This document shows positions 1 to 10,964 of a DNA stretch of 64,000 nt, piece after piece. The notes beneath the pieces are model-generated. The model saw only the letters and a list, made by a program, of their open reading frames with translations, was not told where the DNA came from and did not search any database. The position numbers and the translations under genes were made by a program. Positions within the stretch are counted from its first letter, which is position 1; each line of letters opens with the position of its first letter. The DNA comes from Ditylenchus dipsaci (lineage: Eukaryota > Nematoda > Chromadorea > Rhabditida > Anguinidae): assembly GCA_004194705.1 (NCBI GenBank), contig SADC01000239.1:124001-188000 (forward strand). The letters run 5' to 3'.

Positions 1-130
1 AGTTTTGCTGTACATGAGTATCTGAATTCTGGTTGAGTGTCGTTAAAGGCAATAAATTCTTTTTTCCCGTTTTTTCCCGGTGAAATCATTTTCTCCAGGG
101 AATTTTCCCGGGAAAATGACAACCCTACCA

Positions 131-935
131 CTTTCTAAGCTTGCTGGTTCGAATCTCTATGGTTGTGAACTTTCTTTTTTTCACATGTTATTTGACATTT
201 ACAAAAATAATTGTCGGGTTATTGCGAACTGAGCTAGATTATCAGGCATGATTTCACAAGTCTAATAGCTAAGCTACAGTTAAAACCAAGAATATAAATT
301 TGACTTTCGTCCGAAAAATCGGTAATTTTTATCAGTGTTGTGCTGAGCTCACTCCGAGTGAGAATCTCACTGAGAATTCTCAGTGAGAATCTCGCTCACA
401 GCCTGTGAGGACAAAATTCAAAATTCTCACTCTCACTCACAGCCTGTGAGGACAAATGCCATTCTCACTCACTCTCACTCACAGGCCAAAAAATCGTTCT
501 CAGCACAACACTGATTTTTATGAATCAAGTTATCCAAGCTACCCGATTCCTAAATTAATTTTTGACATAATGTCTCTTTCTATTTGATGAGGAATTTTTT
601 ATGAAGTAACTTGCGTATTTCTGACTCTAGAAATGGCTATCGCTTTTCAAAAAGTAATAAAATAGACCGATAGATAAAATAGACATTGACCGAAATATAT
701 GGTTTCTGGCTGATTTCGCAAATTTAAGACAGTTGTTGACTGAAAAAGCAATCGCGGAAATCTTTCCAATCGATTCGTAGATATATTTTTAGCATGAATT
801 CAGCTCAATCACTGAAAAACTGCGAGCAAAACTGAGTTTACACCCAGAGGGATTCGAACCAGCAAGCTCAAAAGTGGTTTAATTTGAATTTAAACGATTT
901 CCATGCGGGACCAAATACGGACAAGAGATACACTC
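131..935. repeat. Palindromic element with tRNA-like ends
   Basis: AGCTTGCTGGTTCGAATCTC at the left is mirrored by GGGATTCGAACCAGCAAGCT at about 850-870. GGTTCGAAT is a Pol III B-box. The 181-bp hAT-like MITE at 333-513 is inserted inside. Repeated at about 12810-13610. Confidence 0.6.
333..513. mobile_element. hAT-like MITE with GAGTGAGAAT units
   Basis: Inverted ends CAGTGTTGTGCTGAG / CTCAGCACAACACTG with duplication ATTTTTAT (325-332, 514-521). The interior is TCTCACTC / GAGTGAGA reiterations and two CACAGCCTGTGAG units. The same copy recurs at 13008-13188 in the duplicated segment. Confidence 0.85.
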
Positions 936-1006
936 CCCTTTAAGTTTTTTTTAAAATAAGACAATTTAAGTAAATCAATGAAAAAATAATAAATAGAATA
1001 TGTCTA

Positions 1007-1271
1007 ATGGCTTGTTCACGGACTTCTTTGAGTTCGACTTTAAATTGTTCGACGATTCAAGTCCGACTTCAAGTTTGGATTTTTGGCTACGTGAACACCT
1101 CTGATCCGAAGTCGAACTTGAACTTGAACTCGAACACGAAGTCGAACTCAAAGGTGTTCACGTACTTCGAGTTTGACTTCGAGTGCGAGGTCGAAGTTAA
1201 AGGCGTTGATGTGTATAACTTGGTCTGAACTCGAACTTGAACTCGAAGTCGAACTCAGTGAACAAGCCATA
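1007..1271. repeat. Foldback built of GAACTCGAAGTC-type hexamer pairs
   Basis: Ends ATGGCTTGTTCAC / GTGAACAAGCCAT. The interior is almost entirely TTCGACTT/CGAACTTGAACTC alternations, which makes long meaningless frames on the plus strand. Second copy at about 13687-13951. Confidence 0.75.
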
Positions 1272-1354
1272 ATGCCATCCATTAGGCAAAAATTTGATGA
1301 AATATTAGTAAAAATTTGAAATTTCGACCCTACCGGACTATATCAACTATAAGT

Positions 1355-2660
1355 AGTTACAGCATTTTTTAAAGGTTGGATTTGGGGGGGGGTATTCTAT
1401 AGTAGCGCCAAATTGAGTTTTGGGCATTTTGAAATTTCGATCATTTGACTGTTTTAGCATGTTCTGGTCACTGGAGCTGTGCAAAAAGAGCCTCTAAATG
1501 CATTTTTGTTCAAGAGTCTTGAACAGAATTATTTCTAAGGTAAGTGAGTGCGCGCATCTTTAACCAACCAAGCCCCCTGCGCCCCTTCGGGGGCGCGAGG
1601 GGCTTGGTTGCTTGGGATTGAGATGCGCACACCCACATACCTCAGACGCAAATCACTCAAAAGTGACTCTGGATGCATAAAAAATGTATGCATACCAGAG
1701 TTTCGGTACTTATGCTGTTTGGGACCAACCGTCATTTTTTGATTTTATTGCACAAATTGTTTGGCCGTTTTGTTGTGTGTCACATTCATGTGTTATTTGT
1801 ATCTTTTTTTGGTGCGTTGCTTTTTACCGCTGCTGATTTTTTTGTTTTTCAGGAAAAAGGAATTCATGGAAGAACTCCGCCATTTCAAGCTGGAAGATCT
1901 GTATGAGAGGCTGCTAAATTGGTCCGACGAAACCTTCTGTGAATGGCTCCAGCATCTGAAACTTCTTGATAGTAAGCGAACATCCTTCCAGAAGGCTATC
2001 AACATCTGACTGTCAACCATTCAATTAACTTTGTGGATCCAGAAAGCGGCACGCACACTCAGGCTATTGAATCTCTCTGGCAGAAATACAAGTGTCGTCA
2101 CAAGAAAGAATTCGGAACTGCTAGATCACTTTTCCAAAGTTATGTGTCTGATTTGTGTGGCGAAGAAAATTAATGGTCCTGATATTTTTTTCCACTTGTG
2201 GTCGCAAATTATGTCGTTGTATCAGTGTGAATATTAAATAGTGTAAATAAAATTATTTATATTATTTCTAGTCTCAAAATGAAAGAAAAAACAAAAAATG
2301 ACGGTCGGTCCCAAACAGCATAAGTACCAGAGTTTCTTTATGCGGTAGGCCCAGTCAGCAAAAATATGTTCAACATCTTTCTTTTATACTAAATTGGCCC
2401 ATTATTGGTCTTTTCCCACCCCGAAATAGCCCTAAATCCCTTCAAAAACGGTCAAAATAGGTATTTTTGGGTGGTCCCAGAACTCAATTTTTTATTGACT
2501 AGAACACAAAAATAATGTCTTTTTCGAGCTTCTGAGGCAATTTCAGGTCGATATAGGGTGTTTGGAAACACTTTAAAAAAATTACATTGGGGGGGGAGGG
2601 TGTTGGGGCGTTATACTTCGGTAGCGCCGAAATTTCTATTCTTTTGAGCACACCAGTAGA
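1355..2660. repeat. Composite foldback host of the Merlin relic, with UUCG hairpin
   Basis: Both ends carry G-runs next to GTAGCGCC (1383-1420 and 2588-2632). The left half has a strong stem-loop at about 1564-1610 (AAGCCCCCTGCGCCCC-TTCG-GGGGCGC). The Merlin relic sits in it at 1705-2328. Related sequence occurs at about 20310-20790, 48050-49020 and 49290-49620. Confidence 0.6.
1705..2328 (+). mobile_element. Merlin-type DNA transposon relic, internally deleted
   Basis: Perfect outer inverted repeats begin GGTACTTATGCTGTTTGGGA and end with the complement. The element is flanked by the 8-bp target duplication AGAGTTTC (1697-1704, 2329-2336), as expected for Merlin/IS1016. After a TTTTTCAG acceptor a frame encodes MEELRHFKLEDLYERLLNWS, an N-terminal part; it then jumps to another frame with HLTVNHSINFVDPESGTHTQ and AIESLWQKYK, the C-terminal IS1595/Merlin DDE block. 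The catalytic core between them is missing, and a 1-nt deletion breaks the tail here. Confidence 0.88.
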
Positions 2661-2915
2661 GTGCATTTTAGCCGGATTTGACCTGCAGGACACCCTGAAA
2701 ATCGTCTTTAATATGTTGTAGAGTGGGGTCGATTTTCTTATGGATGTGTTGAAAGCGGTGAAAATGATGGCTGGGAGCCGAGATAGAAACCGTTTGAAAA
2801 ATCGTTCCGTGTGATGCGGTAGTATGAGGGCAGTCTAAATAGGTATTTTCAGACGTTTAAAAGGCAATTGCCACCTGCTTTGAATTGTCCCCGCCAATTC
2901 AATTTTTTGCTTAAC

Positions 2916-3159
2916 TACCGTATTCCCTCTAATAAGGCGGCCCCTTGCGTTCAAAATCGTGTTCTTGGCATTGCCACTTTGACACAATTTTTAAAGACTT
3001 CTCTCAGGCAAATTAGCACCCATTTTGTAGCCAGTGAGATGAGCTACAAAATGAGTGGTAACTTGCACGACAGATGTCTTCAAAATATAGTCCAAAGCAG
3101 AGTGCCACAAACACGTTTTTTAAATTTAGGGGGACCGCCTTATTAGAGGAAATACGGTA
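2916..3159. mobile_element. TACCGTATT-type MITE
   Basis: Ends TACCGTATTCCCTCTAATAA and TTATTAGAGGAAATACGGTA flanking 200 bp of unrelated sequence. It is inserted into a CCGCCAATTC-type palindrome whose other half resumes at 3160. Copy in the duplicated segment at about 15881-16125. Confidence 0.75.
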
Positions 3160-4573
3160 TTCAACTTCTGTACGGATTTTTCAACTTGGTTTTTAACAAA
3201 ACAAGGCCTAGAATTTTAGACCCTAGTAGCGAATAACCCTCCCCCCTAAAAATTTTGCTTCTAAAACCTAAGTCAAAAGTACGTCAATTCATGTCCCAGA
3301 CCCAGAAAAAAGTGCGTAACACAGTTATTAGTCACGACTTACATACGCTGGCCTACCCCCGAGCCTAAAGGCTAGGCCTAAACTTGTTCTTTCAAAGGGC
3401 AGTTGCAGCAGTTGCAGCAATTTTTATGAGAAAAATTTTAGAGAGGGGGGGGGTATATGCTACTCGCTAATAAAATTAACACCCTTTCAACATTATAAAG
3501 TCAAATAAAAAGGCAGAAATCCAGTCTCTAATGTACGAAATTTGGGCTTTTGAAAACATTTGGTAAGTTATGCAACAGACTTTTATGCAGCTTTGATTAC
3601 AATTTAGGGCTATATCTACAATAAATTAGTAAAGTGACGTAAAAATAATCTATAAAACCAGACTTCAAATACGAATTACACAGCAAGTTTTGTAAGGTGA
3701 CAGAATTTCGAACATGACTTAGAAAATTTGAAAAAAGGTTACGAAGTGGCATGCTCACCTGTTTAAATTTGTCCCGCCAATCCAAAATTTTTTCTTAATC
3801 GTTAAATTTACGTACGTTTTTTTTATTGAGTTTCTAATAAAACCGAACTTAACATTAAATTCTAGGCCTTTTTTAGTTAGAAACCAAGTAAAAATCCGTA
3901 CAGAAGCTCAATAATAAGGAAAAGTTTTTGAATGAGCGGTGACAAATTTAAACAGGTGGGCATGTCCCTTAAACAGAAATTTCACAGGCAAAGGACACTG
4001 ATTTTTGCAATAATTATTTTAAAATATTAGCTTTGGCGTTTCTTTTTTTCAAACGAAGAAATTTTTCGATTACGTAATATTTGTGAAATGGAGCACAATC
4101 TCATTTTCTCGTTTCTTTTAATCAATTCAATTCACAATTCAGTAAACGAAAAAGCAACTTGTTCAACAAATCAGGGTTGAAAAGAGTTAGATAGGTGGTC
4201 ATATATTCTCCATTATCATTATCTAGGATTTTAAAACTTTACTTTAAATACTTTATCCATTTAAATGAACCATGAATTTTATTCTGACCAAAACTAAAAG
4301 CGAATTTTGTAGACTTTTGTTTCACAAGAAAGCTGTAGCTGCAAACACGAACTGAAATAGTCAATTGCCACAGTAGATTTATTCGAATTTCGTACAAAAT
4401 AATAAAATCTTGCAGTAAATTTGTAATTTCGTGCAGCAGTTATGGGTATACTGTTTGCAGTTATGGGAATTTCGGCGGCCGCACTTTAGGGGTTAGAACT
4501 CTAAATAACGTTAAATTGAAGTTTTGGCATTCAGGGAGTTTTACCGGATGCTTGATAATATGTTGGTAAAATA
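3160..4573. other. Non-coding remainder of direct repeat A
   Basis: Contains the right half of the CCGCCAATTC palindrome, GGGGGG/AGTAGCGAATAACC pieces (3225-3250, 3445-3475) and a second palindrome at about 3735-3975 whose arms carry CCTGTTTAAATTTGTC. An acceptor-like TTTTGGCATTCAG at about 4530-4542 precedes a short open stretch (EFYRMLDNMLVK) that ends at the duplication border. No gene is supported. Confidence 0.6.
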
Positions 4574-6213
4574 GGCTACCTCAGCGTGTGTCTAATGCAA
4601 AGCTAATTGATGCTCAGGATTTAATGATAAAGACTAATCCAGATATGGTAAGCTTTCTAGTTCTTCGTTTGTATATCTTATTGAAAAAATTAGGCTCCAC
4701 TAGCTGCCGTTAATCAATCTCTGGCTTTGCTCAATGATGCTGAAAAGAGGTTCACTCCAAGAAGCAGCAGTATGAGACAGCGCCTTGGAACGAAGCGAAG
4801 ACGAAAGCTTGGACTTGGATCTGCACCTACCGACTACTCTTTTGAAGTTCCTGATCAGCTGAAGACGTTTCCCGATGGTGAGCTCTTTGTTCTTGAAGAC
4901 AGTGGTTGTGATGGTCCTCAGGTATGATTTTATTTGAGCTAAGTATGTCTTCTTTACCTAATACTTTAGCGAATTTTACTCTTTGGTGATACTCACTTCC
5001 AAACTCAGGGTATACTGGCTCCTATCAAACGTCTGTATGGTGATGGTACCTATGATCGATGTGCGTTGCAGTCCCGACGTGGCTATCGTGACAAGAAATT
5101 TTCGACGGTATATTTCCTAAGTAATAGGATTTTATATTTTATAGGTTGACGAATAAATTTAGCTTTACGTTATTATGGGTGAAAGAGAAACGATGGTACA
5201 AGCAGCTGATGGGGATCTAGTCTGCAATCGACTTGTCCTTCCAATTGCTTTTGCTCTCTTGCCATCTACTGATGAAGAACCTATATTCGCTTTTTCAAAC
5301 TTCTCAAAAAGGTATTTATTGGTTTTTTTCGCATGCTTAGATGGCTAACAATGTATTATAGGCCTATCTAGGGCTAGTTCCAGAGCACATCAAGTTTGAT
5401 TATGAGCGGGCAGTCAAAACGCAGTGCAAACTGTTTATTCGGGTATCGCTGTTGAGGGAGACTCGTTTCACTTGGTTCAAGCCATTACTCACCGCCTGAA
5501 GAAAGAACGCATTTCTCAGCTATATGTCAATGAGGTTGAAGTGTATGAGCAGGTATTCGGTACATAAAAGATTCATGTATAATATTGTGTTCAATAGGTC
5601 CGTCTACTCTTAACGCCGTTCTTTGTGCCCTTCAATCAAATGGTATCCTTTTTTCATGATGTGGTCAAAAGGTTGATAATGCGCTCAGAACTTCAAGGGT
5701 TGGTTTCTTATGTAGAACGGACGTGGATTGGTAATAGTTAAGAATTCTGAATTTAGTTTTTATGTAATAATGTTCTAGGACAAGAAGCGACTCTAACTAG
5801 CAGGGAAAAACGTCCACTCTTCAAGCGTGAGCACTCTAATCTCTATCAAGCGACAATCGAAGGACGTCCTCGCCACAACAACCACATGGAGAGTGATAAT
5901 GCAAAACTCAACAAACTTATCAAAGAGAATCCATCCATGTGGGACATGATGCTAGGACTACGCAGTGCAATTCGTGGTGATTTCCGTCTTCTTTACAATG
6001 TAAGAATCTATAATTATAAAAAACAACATATTACGTTTATCACGTATTTAGGAATGGGTCGCAGGAATTGTGCAACCGAGGCGAAGTGCTGATGTAGCCA
6101 AAGATCAAAGAATTCTGAATGCAGTAAGGCTATGGGACGATGCAAGCCGAGGCCGGATGAGCAAAGTCGAATGGGCAAGAAATATGATGAATGCTCTTGG
6201 AGAAGTTGAATAA
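4574..6213 (+). pseudogene. Mutator-like (MULE) transposase, N-terminally truncated and frameshifted
   Basis: Exons separated by about 46-55-nt GT-AG introns (4574-4647, 4694-4921, 4970-5107, 5163-5311, then about 5363-6213 in pieces) spell a MULE DDE transposase. The first catalytic block is KRLYGDGTYDRC; then LPIAFALLPSTDEEPIF, EHIKFDYERAV, FHLVQAITHRLKKE, VERTWIG and a HNNHMESDNAKLNK block, in MULE order. After YERAV a one-base insertion near 5415-5421 shifts the frame, and the exon joint at 5311/5363 also does not fit, so it is inactive as written. An N-terminal zinc-finger region is not seen: the left side ends at the boundary of the large direct repeat at 4573. The stop at 6211-6213 is followed by AATAAA at 6255. 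Confidence 0.85.
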
Positions 6214-6369
6214 TTTATAATGTGTTGTTATATTGTCTATTATCGAGTCAAGTGAATAAAGTGGAGTGTGCGTTTTTTGTTTGTTTATGGTTTTTAGAGA
6301 AGTATGAGATATAATGTATCGGATTATACTTTATATAAAATAAGCCTGAAAATTTATTTAAATCGATAA

Positions 6370-6762
6370 TACGTATTAAGTCAATACAAAGAAGAGTTGT
6401 TGTATTGCATCTGCTTACATAAATTTTTTTCTAAATATGTATAAGAGGGTAAGATAAAAAAAGCAAAGAACGATAAGACAAAAGTGTCGATGAATAGATA
6501 ATCGACGAAATAGAAATGTCGATGAATAGACAATCGACAAAATATAGGTATCGGTGAATAAATAATCGACAAATTTTAGGCATCGATGAGTTGAGCTGGC
6601 GATGAGTTTTGCCATCGATGAGTTTTGCCGGCGATGAGTTTTGCAAGCGATGAGTTTTTTTGGCGATGAGTTTTGTTGGCGATGAGTTTTGCAGCGATGA
6701 GTTTTGCATCGATAAATTTTTATTGTCGATGACTGTTGCATCGATGAATTGACCTGCACCCT
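6370..6762 (+). repeat. Short-period tandem array to the right of the MULE gene
   Basis: Degenerate units of about 16-18 bp, first GTCGATGAATAGA-like (6480-6570), then GGCGATGAGTTTTGC-like (6590-6720), ending in a GAATTGACCTGCACCC stretch exactly where the inverted duplication begins at 6763. MULE-related foldback elements (FB4/Phantom) are known to have termini made of such arrays, so this is probably the right end of the MULE; no matching left array is visible. The repeat creates spurious Ser/Lys-rich frames on the minus strand. Confidence 0.65.
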
Positions 6763-7321
6763 GGATTTGCCAAGCCTCAGGTTCGGTTGTCGATTCGGGG
6801 TAACTGGTTTGGGTCGGAGCCCGGAAATTTCGGTTCGGATTTTGGTTTTGGCAAGTTTTGGAATAGCAGACCCTTTGGCTCGGTCTTCAATCTGTAGATG
6901 GCTGCTCAGTCTGTAAACGAAGATGCCTTCATACCGACTATTCTCAAATTTCCTTTCTCTTTTGCAGGGTCGTCGGGATAACGAAATTTTTGGTTACCCG
7001 AACCGAAATTTCCGGGTAAAGATCCGAACCAGTTACCCCGAAGCGACAACCGAACCTGAGGCTCGGCAAATCCAAAACTCAGAACAAACGACACTCCGAA
7101 AAGTTCTAGCTCATTTTCAGCCTCGGGATCCAACACGGTTAATGATATGGGTTCAGTTGAGTACTCATGCTTCACGCTGTACCCATAATTGCTGGGTTTG
7201 ACGGAATTAAAATTGAAGCGACAAAAATGTTTTAAATAAAATGTCCCGCAGCGAAAATGTTTTTGGGTCCCGCCAATTCAAATTTCAACAATTGCTGGGC
7301 CTCGCACGAGCATGGTCCTTT
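6763..7321. repeat. Half of a long foldback (truncated in this copy)
   Basis: Corresponds to part of the complete palindrome 25430-26240. Contains Gly/Pro-rich-looking frames (CCCGAACCGAAATTTCCGG) that are repeat shadows. Ends at ...GAGCATGGTCCTT. Confidence 0.7.
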
Positions 7322-8164
7322 CAGTTCCCTACACAGGTATGATCAAAGCCCTCGTCCTACCACTTCAAAACTTGTACGTACATACTTTACTTGGTAAAGT
7401 AGACAATTTTTTATAACCAATCTGTAGAAAATGAAAAAATAAAAAAGTGATTAATATGTTGGAACTTATGTTCGGTATTTAGTGTGCGCACTTACTGCAG
7501 CAATAGTTAAAACAGAAGACGACCAAATCACCTGCTTCAAGACAACTAAACGGGAAATAGTTCGTTAGCAGGAAATAGTTGGCTCCATATGTGTTCATGC
7601 CGACGCCAAAAAAATTTGCCTTGGTCCGCCCTGTGGATTTTTTTGCGCAATTTTTTTTTCTTCTGATTGCCTCAAGAAACAACTAATTTGCAGAAGTATA
7701 AGTCCGCCTGCTCAAATTTTTATACTTTTTTATATTTATCTACAACTGCATCAATTTTTTAAGATAAAAAATGTGCTGGTCTTGGTCGTGCAGCGGCCAA
7801 CTCATGGCCGACATAACGATCTATACAAACTTAAGGTGGTCTCGTAAATGCGTATTTTAGACACAAAAAGTGTATTTAAATGATTTTCGAGACAATTTAG
7901 AAAGAATATTTTTTCGGAAAAAAACAGCTTGGGGACCAAGGAGAAAATTGAATTTTTTGCAAAAAAAAACAACAGGGCGACCAAGGCATATTTTTCTCGG
8001 CGTCGGCATGAACACATATAGAACCAAAAGTTCGTTAGCATACGGCAAGAGACGGTCGCAACGACTTGTAGAATCTTGAATTTTGAAGAAGAAAAAAACG
8101 AACTGGACAAAGAAATCGCGAAAAAAAAATTAAAGATTGTAATGGTGGTGAATGTTGCTATGTT

Positions 8165-8825
8165 TGCTTCACTTTCTTTTTGGGTAAAACGGAATTTTGC
8201 AGCTAATTCTCGTAATTTTGCAGCTAATTTTTTTTGCAGCTAATTCTCGTAATTTTGCAGCAAATCCTTGTAATCTTGCAGCAAATATGAGTGAATTTTG
8301 CGGGAATTCGAATTTCCTAGTCAAAAGATGAATTGGATCGCTCAGAATCCCAGCCCGGAGTGGTCAGAAGCCCCTGAAAGTTGGTTTTTGGGGGTTTACT
8401 AAAGGGGGGGGTAAACTTTTTGCGAAAATTCGATTGGGCGGATCAGAATTCCGGTCCGATCGGCTTAATCGCTCAGAATTTCAGGTTTATGAAGGTTTTG
8501 AGTAGTTCAAGGCGGAATTCTGAGCGATTAAGCCGATCGGACCGCAATTCTGATCCGCCCAATCGAATTTTCGCAAAAGTTTACCTTTCCTTTAGTAAAC
8601 CCCCGAAAAAACTAACTTTCAGGGCTTCTGACCACTCCGGGCTGGAATTCTGAGCGATCCAATCCATCTTTTGACTAGGAAATTCGAATTCCCGCAAAAT
8701 TCACTCATATTTGCTGCAAGATTACAAGGATTTGCTGCAAAATTACGAGAATTAGCTGCAAAAAAAATTAGCTGCAAAATTACGAGAATTAGCTGCAAAA
8801 TTCCGTTTTACCCTTTCTTTTTACA
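8165..8825. repeat. Palindrome with TTTTGCAGCTAATTCTCGTAA tandem units in both arms
   Basis: Arms start with TTTTGGGTAAAACGGAATTT and share three to five 20-21-bp units plus GATCGGCTTAATCGCTCAG. Inverted copy at about 23893-24575. The LAAKLRELAAK-type reading frames are products of the unit, not proteins. Confidence 0.85.
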
Positions 8826-9129
8826 TTAAATCATTGTTTGATTGAGTGAAAGGCTAACTCAAACCTGAAAATTGAATTTTCAATAAATCTGAACAAGGTG
8901 TAGCAAAAACCACTTTTTAAGGGGGGAGTTATTAAAGAGGGGGAGTTATTTTTCAACCCCCTCGGAGAGGAGGAGTTATTAGAGAGGGGGGGGGATTTAA
9001 TAGAGAAAATACGGTATATGGCGTAGGGTGGTTTTGCCAATTTTGTGCCATTTTGTTTGAATTCGCACATTTTTGATTTTATTTATTTTCCATTTTTTTG
9101 ACATTTTTCGAATTTGAAATTAGCAATAC

Positions 9130-9910
9130 TTAGGCCAGGGTACATTAGGACAAGCTCGACCGTGTATCACAAAAGTCTTGGCGTTTTTATTCACTTCAAA
9201 ATTTTCATTTTTTAACTTTTAATAGTCGAAAAGTCAGCAACTGCTACGATATAAGTTGCCGCTTGTTTTGTAGCTTAGGATCTGCGCTTCAAGATGATGG
9301 GTCACTTTTACTTCGCTGAAATAATTTGTTCGGGTTTTTATCAGAGATAGCAGATAGCCAAAGTGTGAATTCTATAACAGGGGTAAAAAATAAGTAATTT
9401 TTTGAACACAAATTGCGATAAAAACACAAAAAACATATTTCAGCGGAGCAAAAGTGACCCACCATTTTGAAGCGCAGATCCTAGGCTGCAAAATAAGCGG
9501 TAACTTGTATCGTAGCAGTTAAAAAATTGCTGACTTTTAACTATTAAAAGTTAACACTCCGACTGCCACCTAAATCAGGGGTATGTTTTGAATCTACAAT
9601 TCACGCTGAACATTTTTCGATATACTCGATATAGTGTACACCCTGGGGACCGGCTTCAGGTGTACACTACATATGTATATCGAGTGTTCATTCTAGTCAT
9701 TTTAATTAACCGCTGGCCAAAATAATTGTAGTTGTACACTATATCGGGTGTACACTTTATCGAGTTTCTACTGTACCTAATTTTTAGAATTGCATTTTGA
9801 CCAACTTATACTCGGGCATCAACCTAGGGTGTATATATATAAAATGTTCAGAATGAACTGTAGATTCTAAATATACCCCTCATCCAGGTGGTACTCAGAG
9901 TGTTGAAAAA
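9130..9910. repeat. Nested palindromes with pogo-like ends
   Basis: An inner inverted repeat (GGATCTGCGCTTCAA...TTGAAGCGCAGATCC, about 9270-9482) is next to GATATAGTGTACACC / GGTGTACACT units (9618-9770) and CAGTAGAAACTCGATAAAG (in complement). Inverted copy at about 22830-23540. Confidence 0.65.
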
Positions 9911-10139
9911 ATGAAAATTTTGAAGTGAATCAAATGGCTAAGACTGATCACAAACTGCAATAAATAAAAATTTAAGAAGGCGCGAATTTAAAAAAGTGGA
10001 ACTAAAGTGACCAATCATCTAGGGACTGGGTATATTTTCCCTAGTATAATTTTCCCACAAAAATATCTGAACCGGTCTTTATCCGCTCACGCCTTACCAT
10101 ACCTATAAAGAGCATATCTAGATTTTAACTTTTCTTTTA

Positions 10140-10755
10140 AAAGGGGAGGGAACTTTACGCATCGCCTGAGTTCGAAGGTTCAAACCTTCCTAAGTGCACA
10201 GTTTATTCATTTTTCATTAAGGTCCAAAAACTTCTTGTGCCAAAATTATCAAGGAATCGATTGGAATTATTTTTAGCACTGCTTTACTGTCAGCAAATGC
10301 CCTAATTTTGGATTTCATGAAAATGAAAGCCCAGTGTAGGATGGCATATAATTGGACATCGTTGGATGTTTTTTCAATTCTAGCTTTATCTTTAAAAAAA
10401 TTCCTTGTTTGGTAACTTAAATGAAAGCCTGGAATCTTGGCTACATTTTAGTGTATGAAACATGGGACTTGTAGAAAAAAGTCAAAAAAATATAAGTCAC
10501 AGCAGTCAAAGAAATACCCCGAAATCCACCGATTTTAAGAAATTTAGCCTATTATAGCCTGTCAATAAGCTCCAGTATGTGTGGACCCTGCGCTGATGAT
10601 CTTATTAGATAACTAAGAGTGTGAGGATCATTTTGACACCAAAACTTGTAAATAAAAGAAGGTAAGAAAATAAGGTTTGCAACCAGTGGTAATCGAACCT
10701 GTGACCTAGGCGATGCGTATATGAAGTTTCCTCCCCCTTTAATAATCCCCTTCAG
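10140..10755. repeat. Palindromic element with tRNA-like termini
   Basis: Left end AGGGAACTTTACGCATCGCC + TGAGTTCGAAGGTTC; right end AATCGAACCTGTGACCTAGG + CGATGCG. The mirrored termini carry B-box-like GGTTCGA. A diverged relative fills 27209-28095. Inverted copy at about 21955-22570. Confidence 0.65.
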
Positions 10756-10809
10756 CCGACCCCCAGGGAAAATGGTATAAGGGATTCGACTGAAATTCTG
10801 GTGTTTTAG

Positions 10810-10964
10810 GATGTATCCTCATTGCTTGAACAGTTGCAAAACGAAAAGGCAACAGTTTCCAGAGCCGTGGGACAAAACTTAGAGTTGAAAGAACAACTCA
10901 AAGAGCTACAAGACAAATTTATTGCAATCACAAATGAAAGTGCAACCAAGGAAATCGAGAGAAC
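10810..10964 (+). pseudogene. Truncated duplicate of a golgin exon
   Basis: After a TGTTTTAG acceptor, the frame reads DVSSLLEQLQNEKATVSRAV and continues to ATKEIERT exactly as golgin residues 478 on, then diverges at 10965 where the inverted duplication ends. It lacks the last ~48 nt of the exon and its donor, and has no neighbouring golgin exons, so it cannot add to the protein. One base differs from the parent close to the break. Confidence 0.9.

Larger units (their letters stand above)
1..4573 (+). repeat. Large direct duplication, copy A (starts at or before the window edge)
   Basis: Base 1 corresponds to 12679, and the two copies run together to 4573/17540 with only scattered SNPs and 1-nt indels, mostly in homopolymers. 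The main difference is about 285 bp extra in the second copy near 15320-15605. After 4573 this copy continues into the MULE gene while the other continues into unrelated sequence. It contains a tRNA-like palindrome (about 131-935), foldbacks, a Merlin relic and several MITEs but no host gene. Confidence 0.95.
6763..10964 (+). repeat. Large inverted duplication, copy B
   Basis: Reverse complement of 21745-25990, nearly identical by eye apart from homopolymer and single-base differences. It starts at GGATTTGCC immediately after the MULE tandem array, truncating a foldback that is complete in the partner copy, and ends inside a copied golgin exon. Contents in order: half foldback (6763-7321), unique-looking DNA, a palindromic array (about 8165-8825), a TACCGTATT-type half element (about 8926-9017), a nested palindrome with pogo-like ends (about 9130-9910), a tRNA-like palindrome (about 10140-10755), and the exon piece. 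Confidence 0.95.

Noticed and set aside
1007..1228. Asn/Ser/Lys-rich 73-aa frame (and its copy at 13681)
   Set aside because: Encoded by GAACTCGAAGTC hexamers of a foldback.
10170..10200. Possible tRNA gene (GGTTCAAACC)
   Set aside because: B-box only; no cloverleaf or acceptor stem, and it lies in a repeated palindromic element. The same applies at 22000, 35260, 46665 and 63458.
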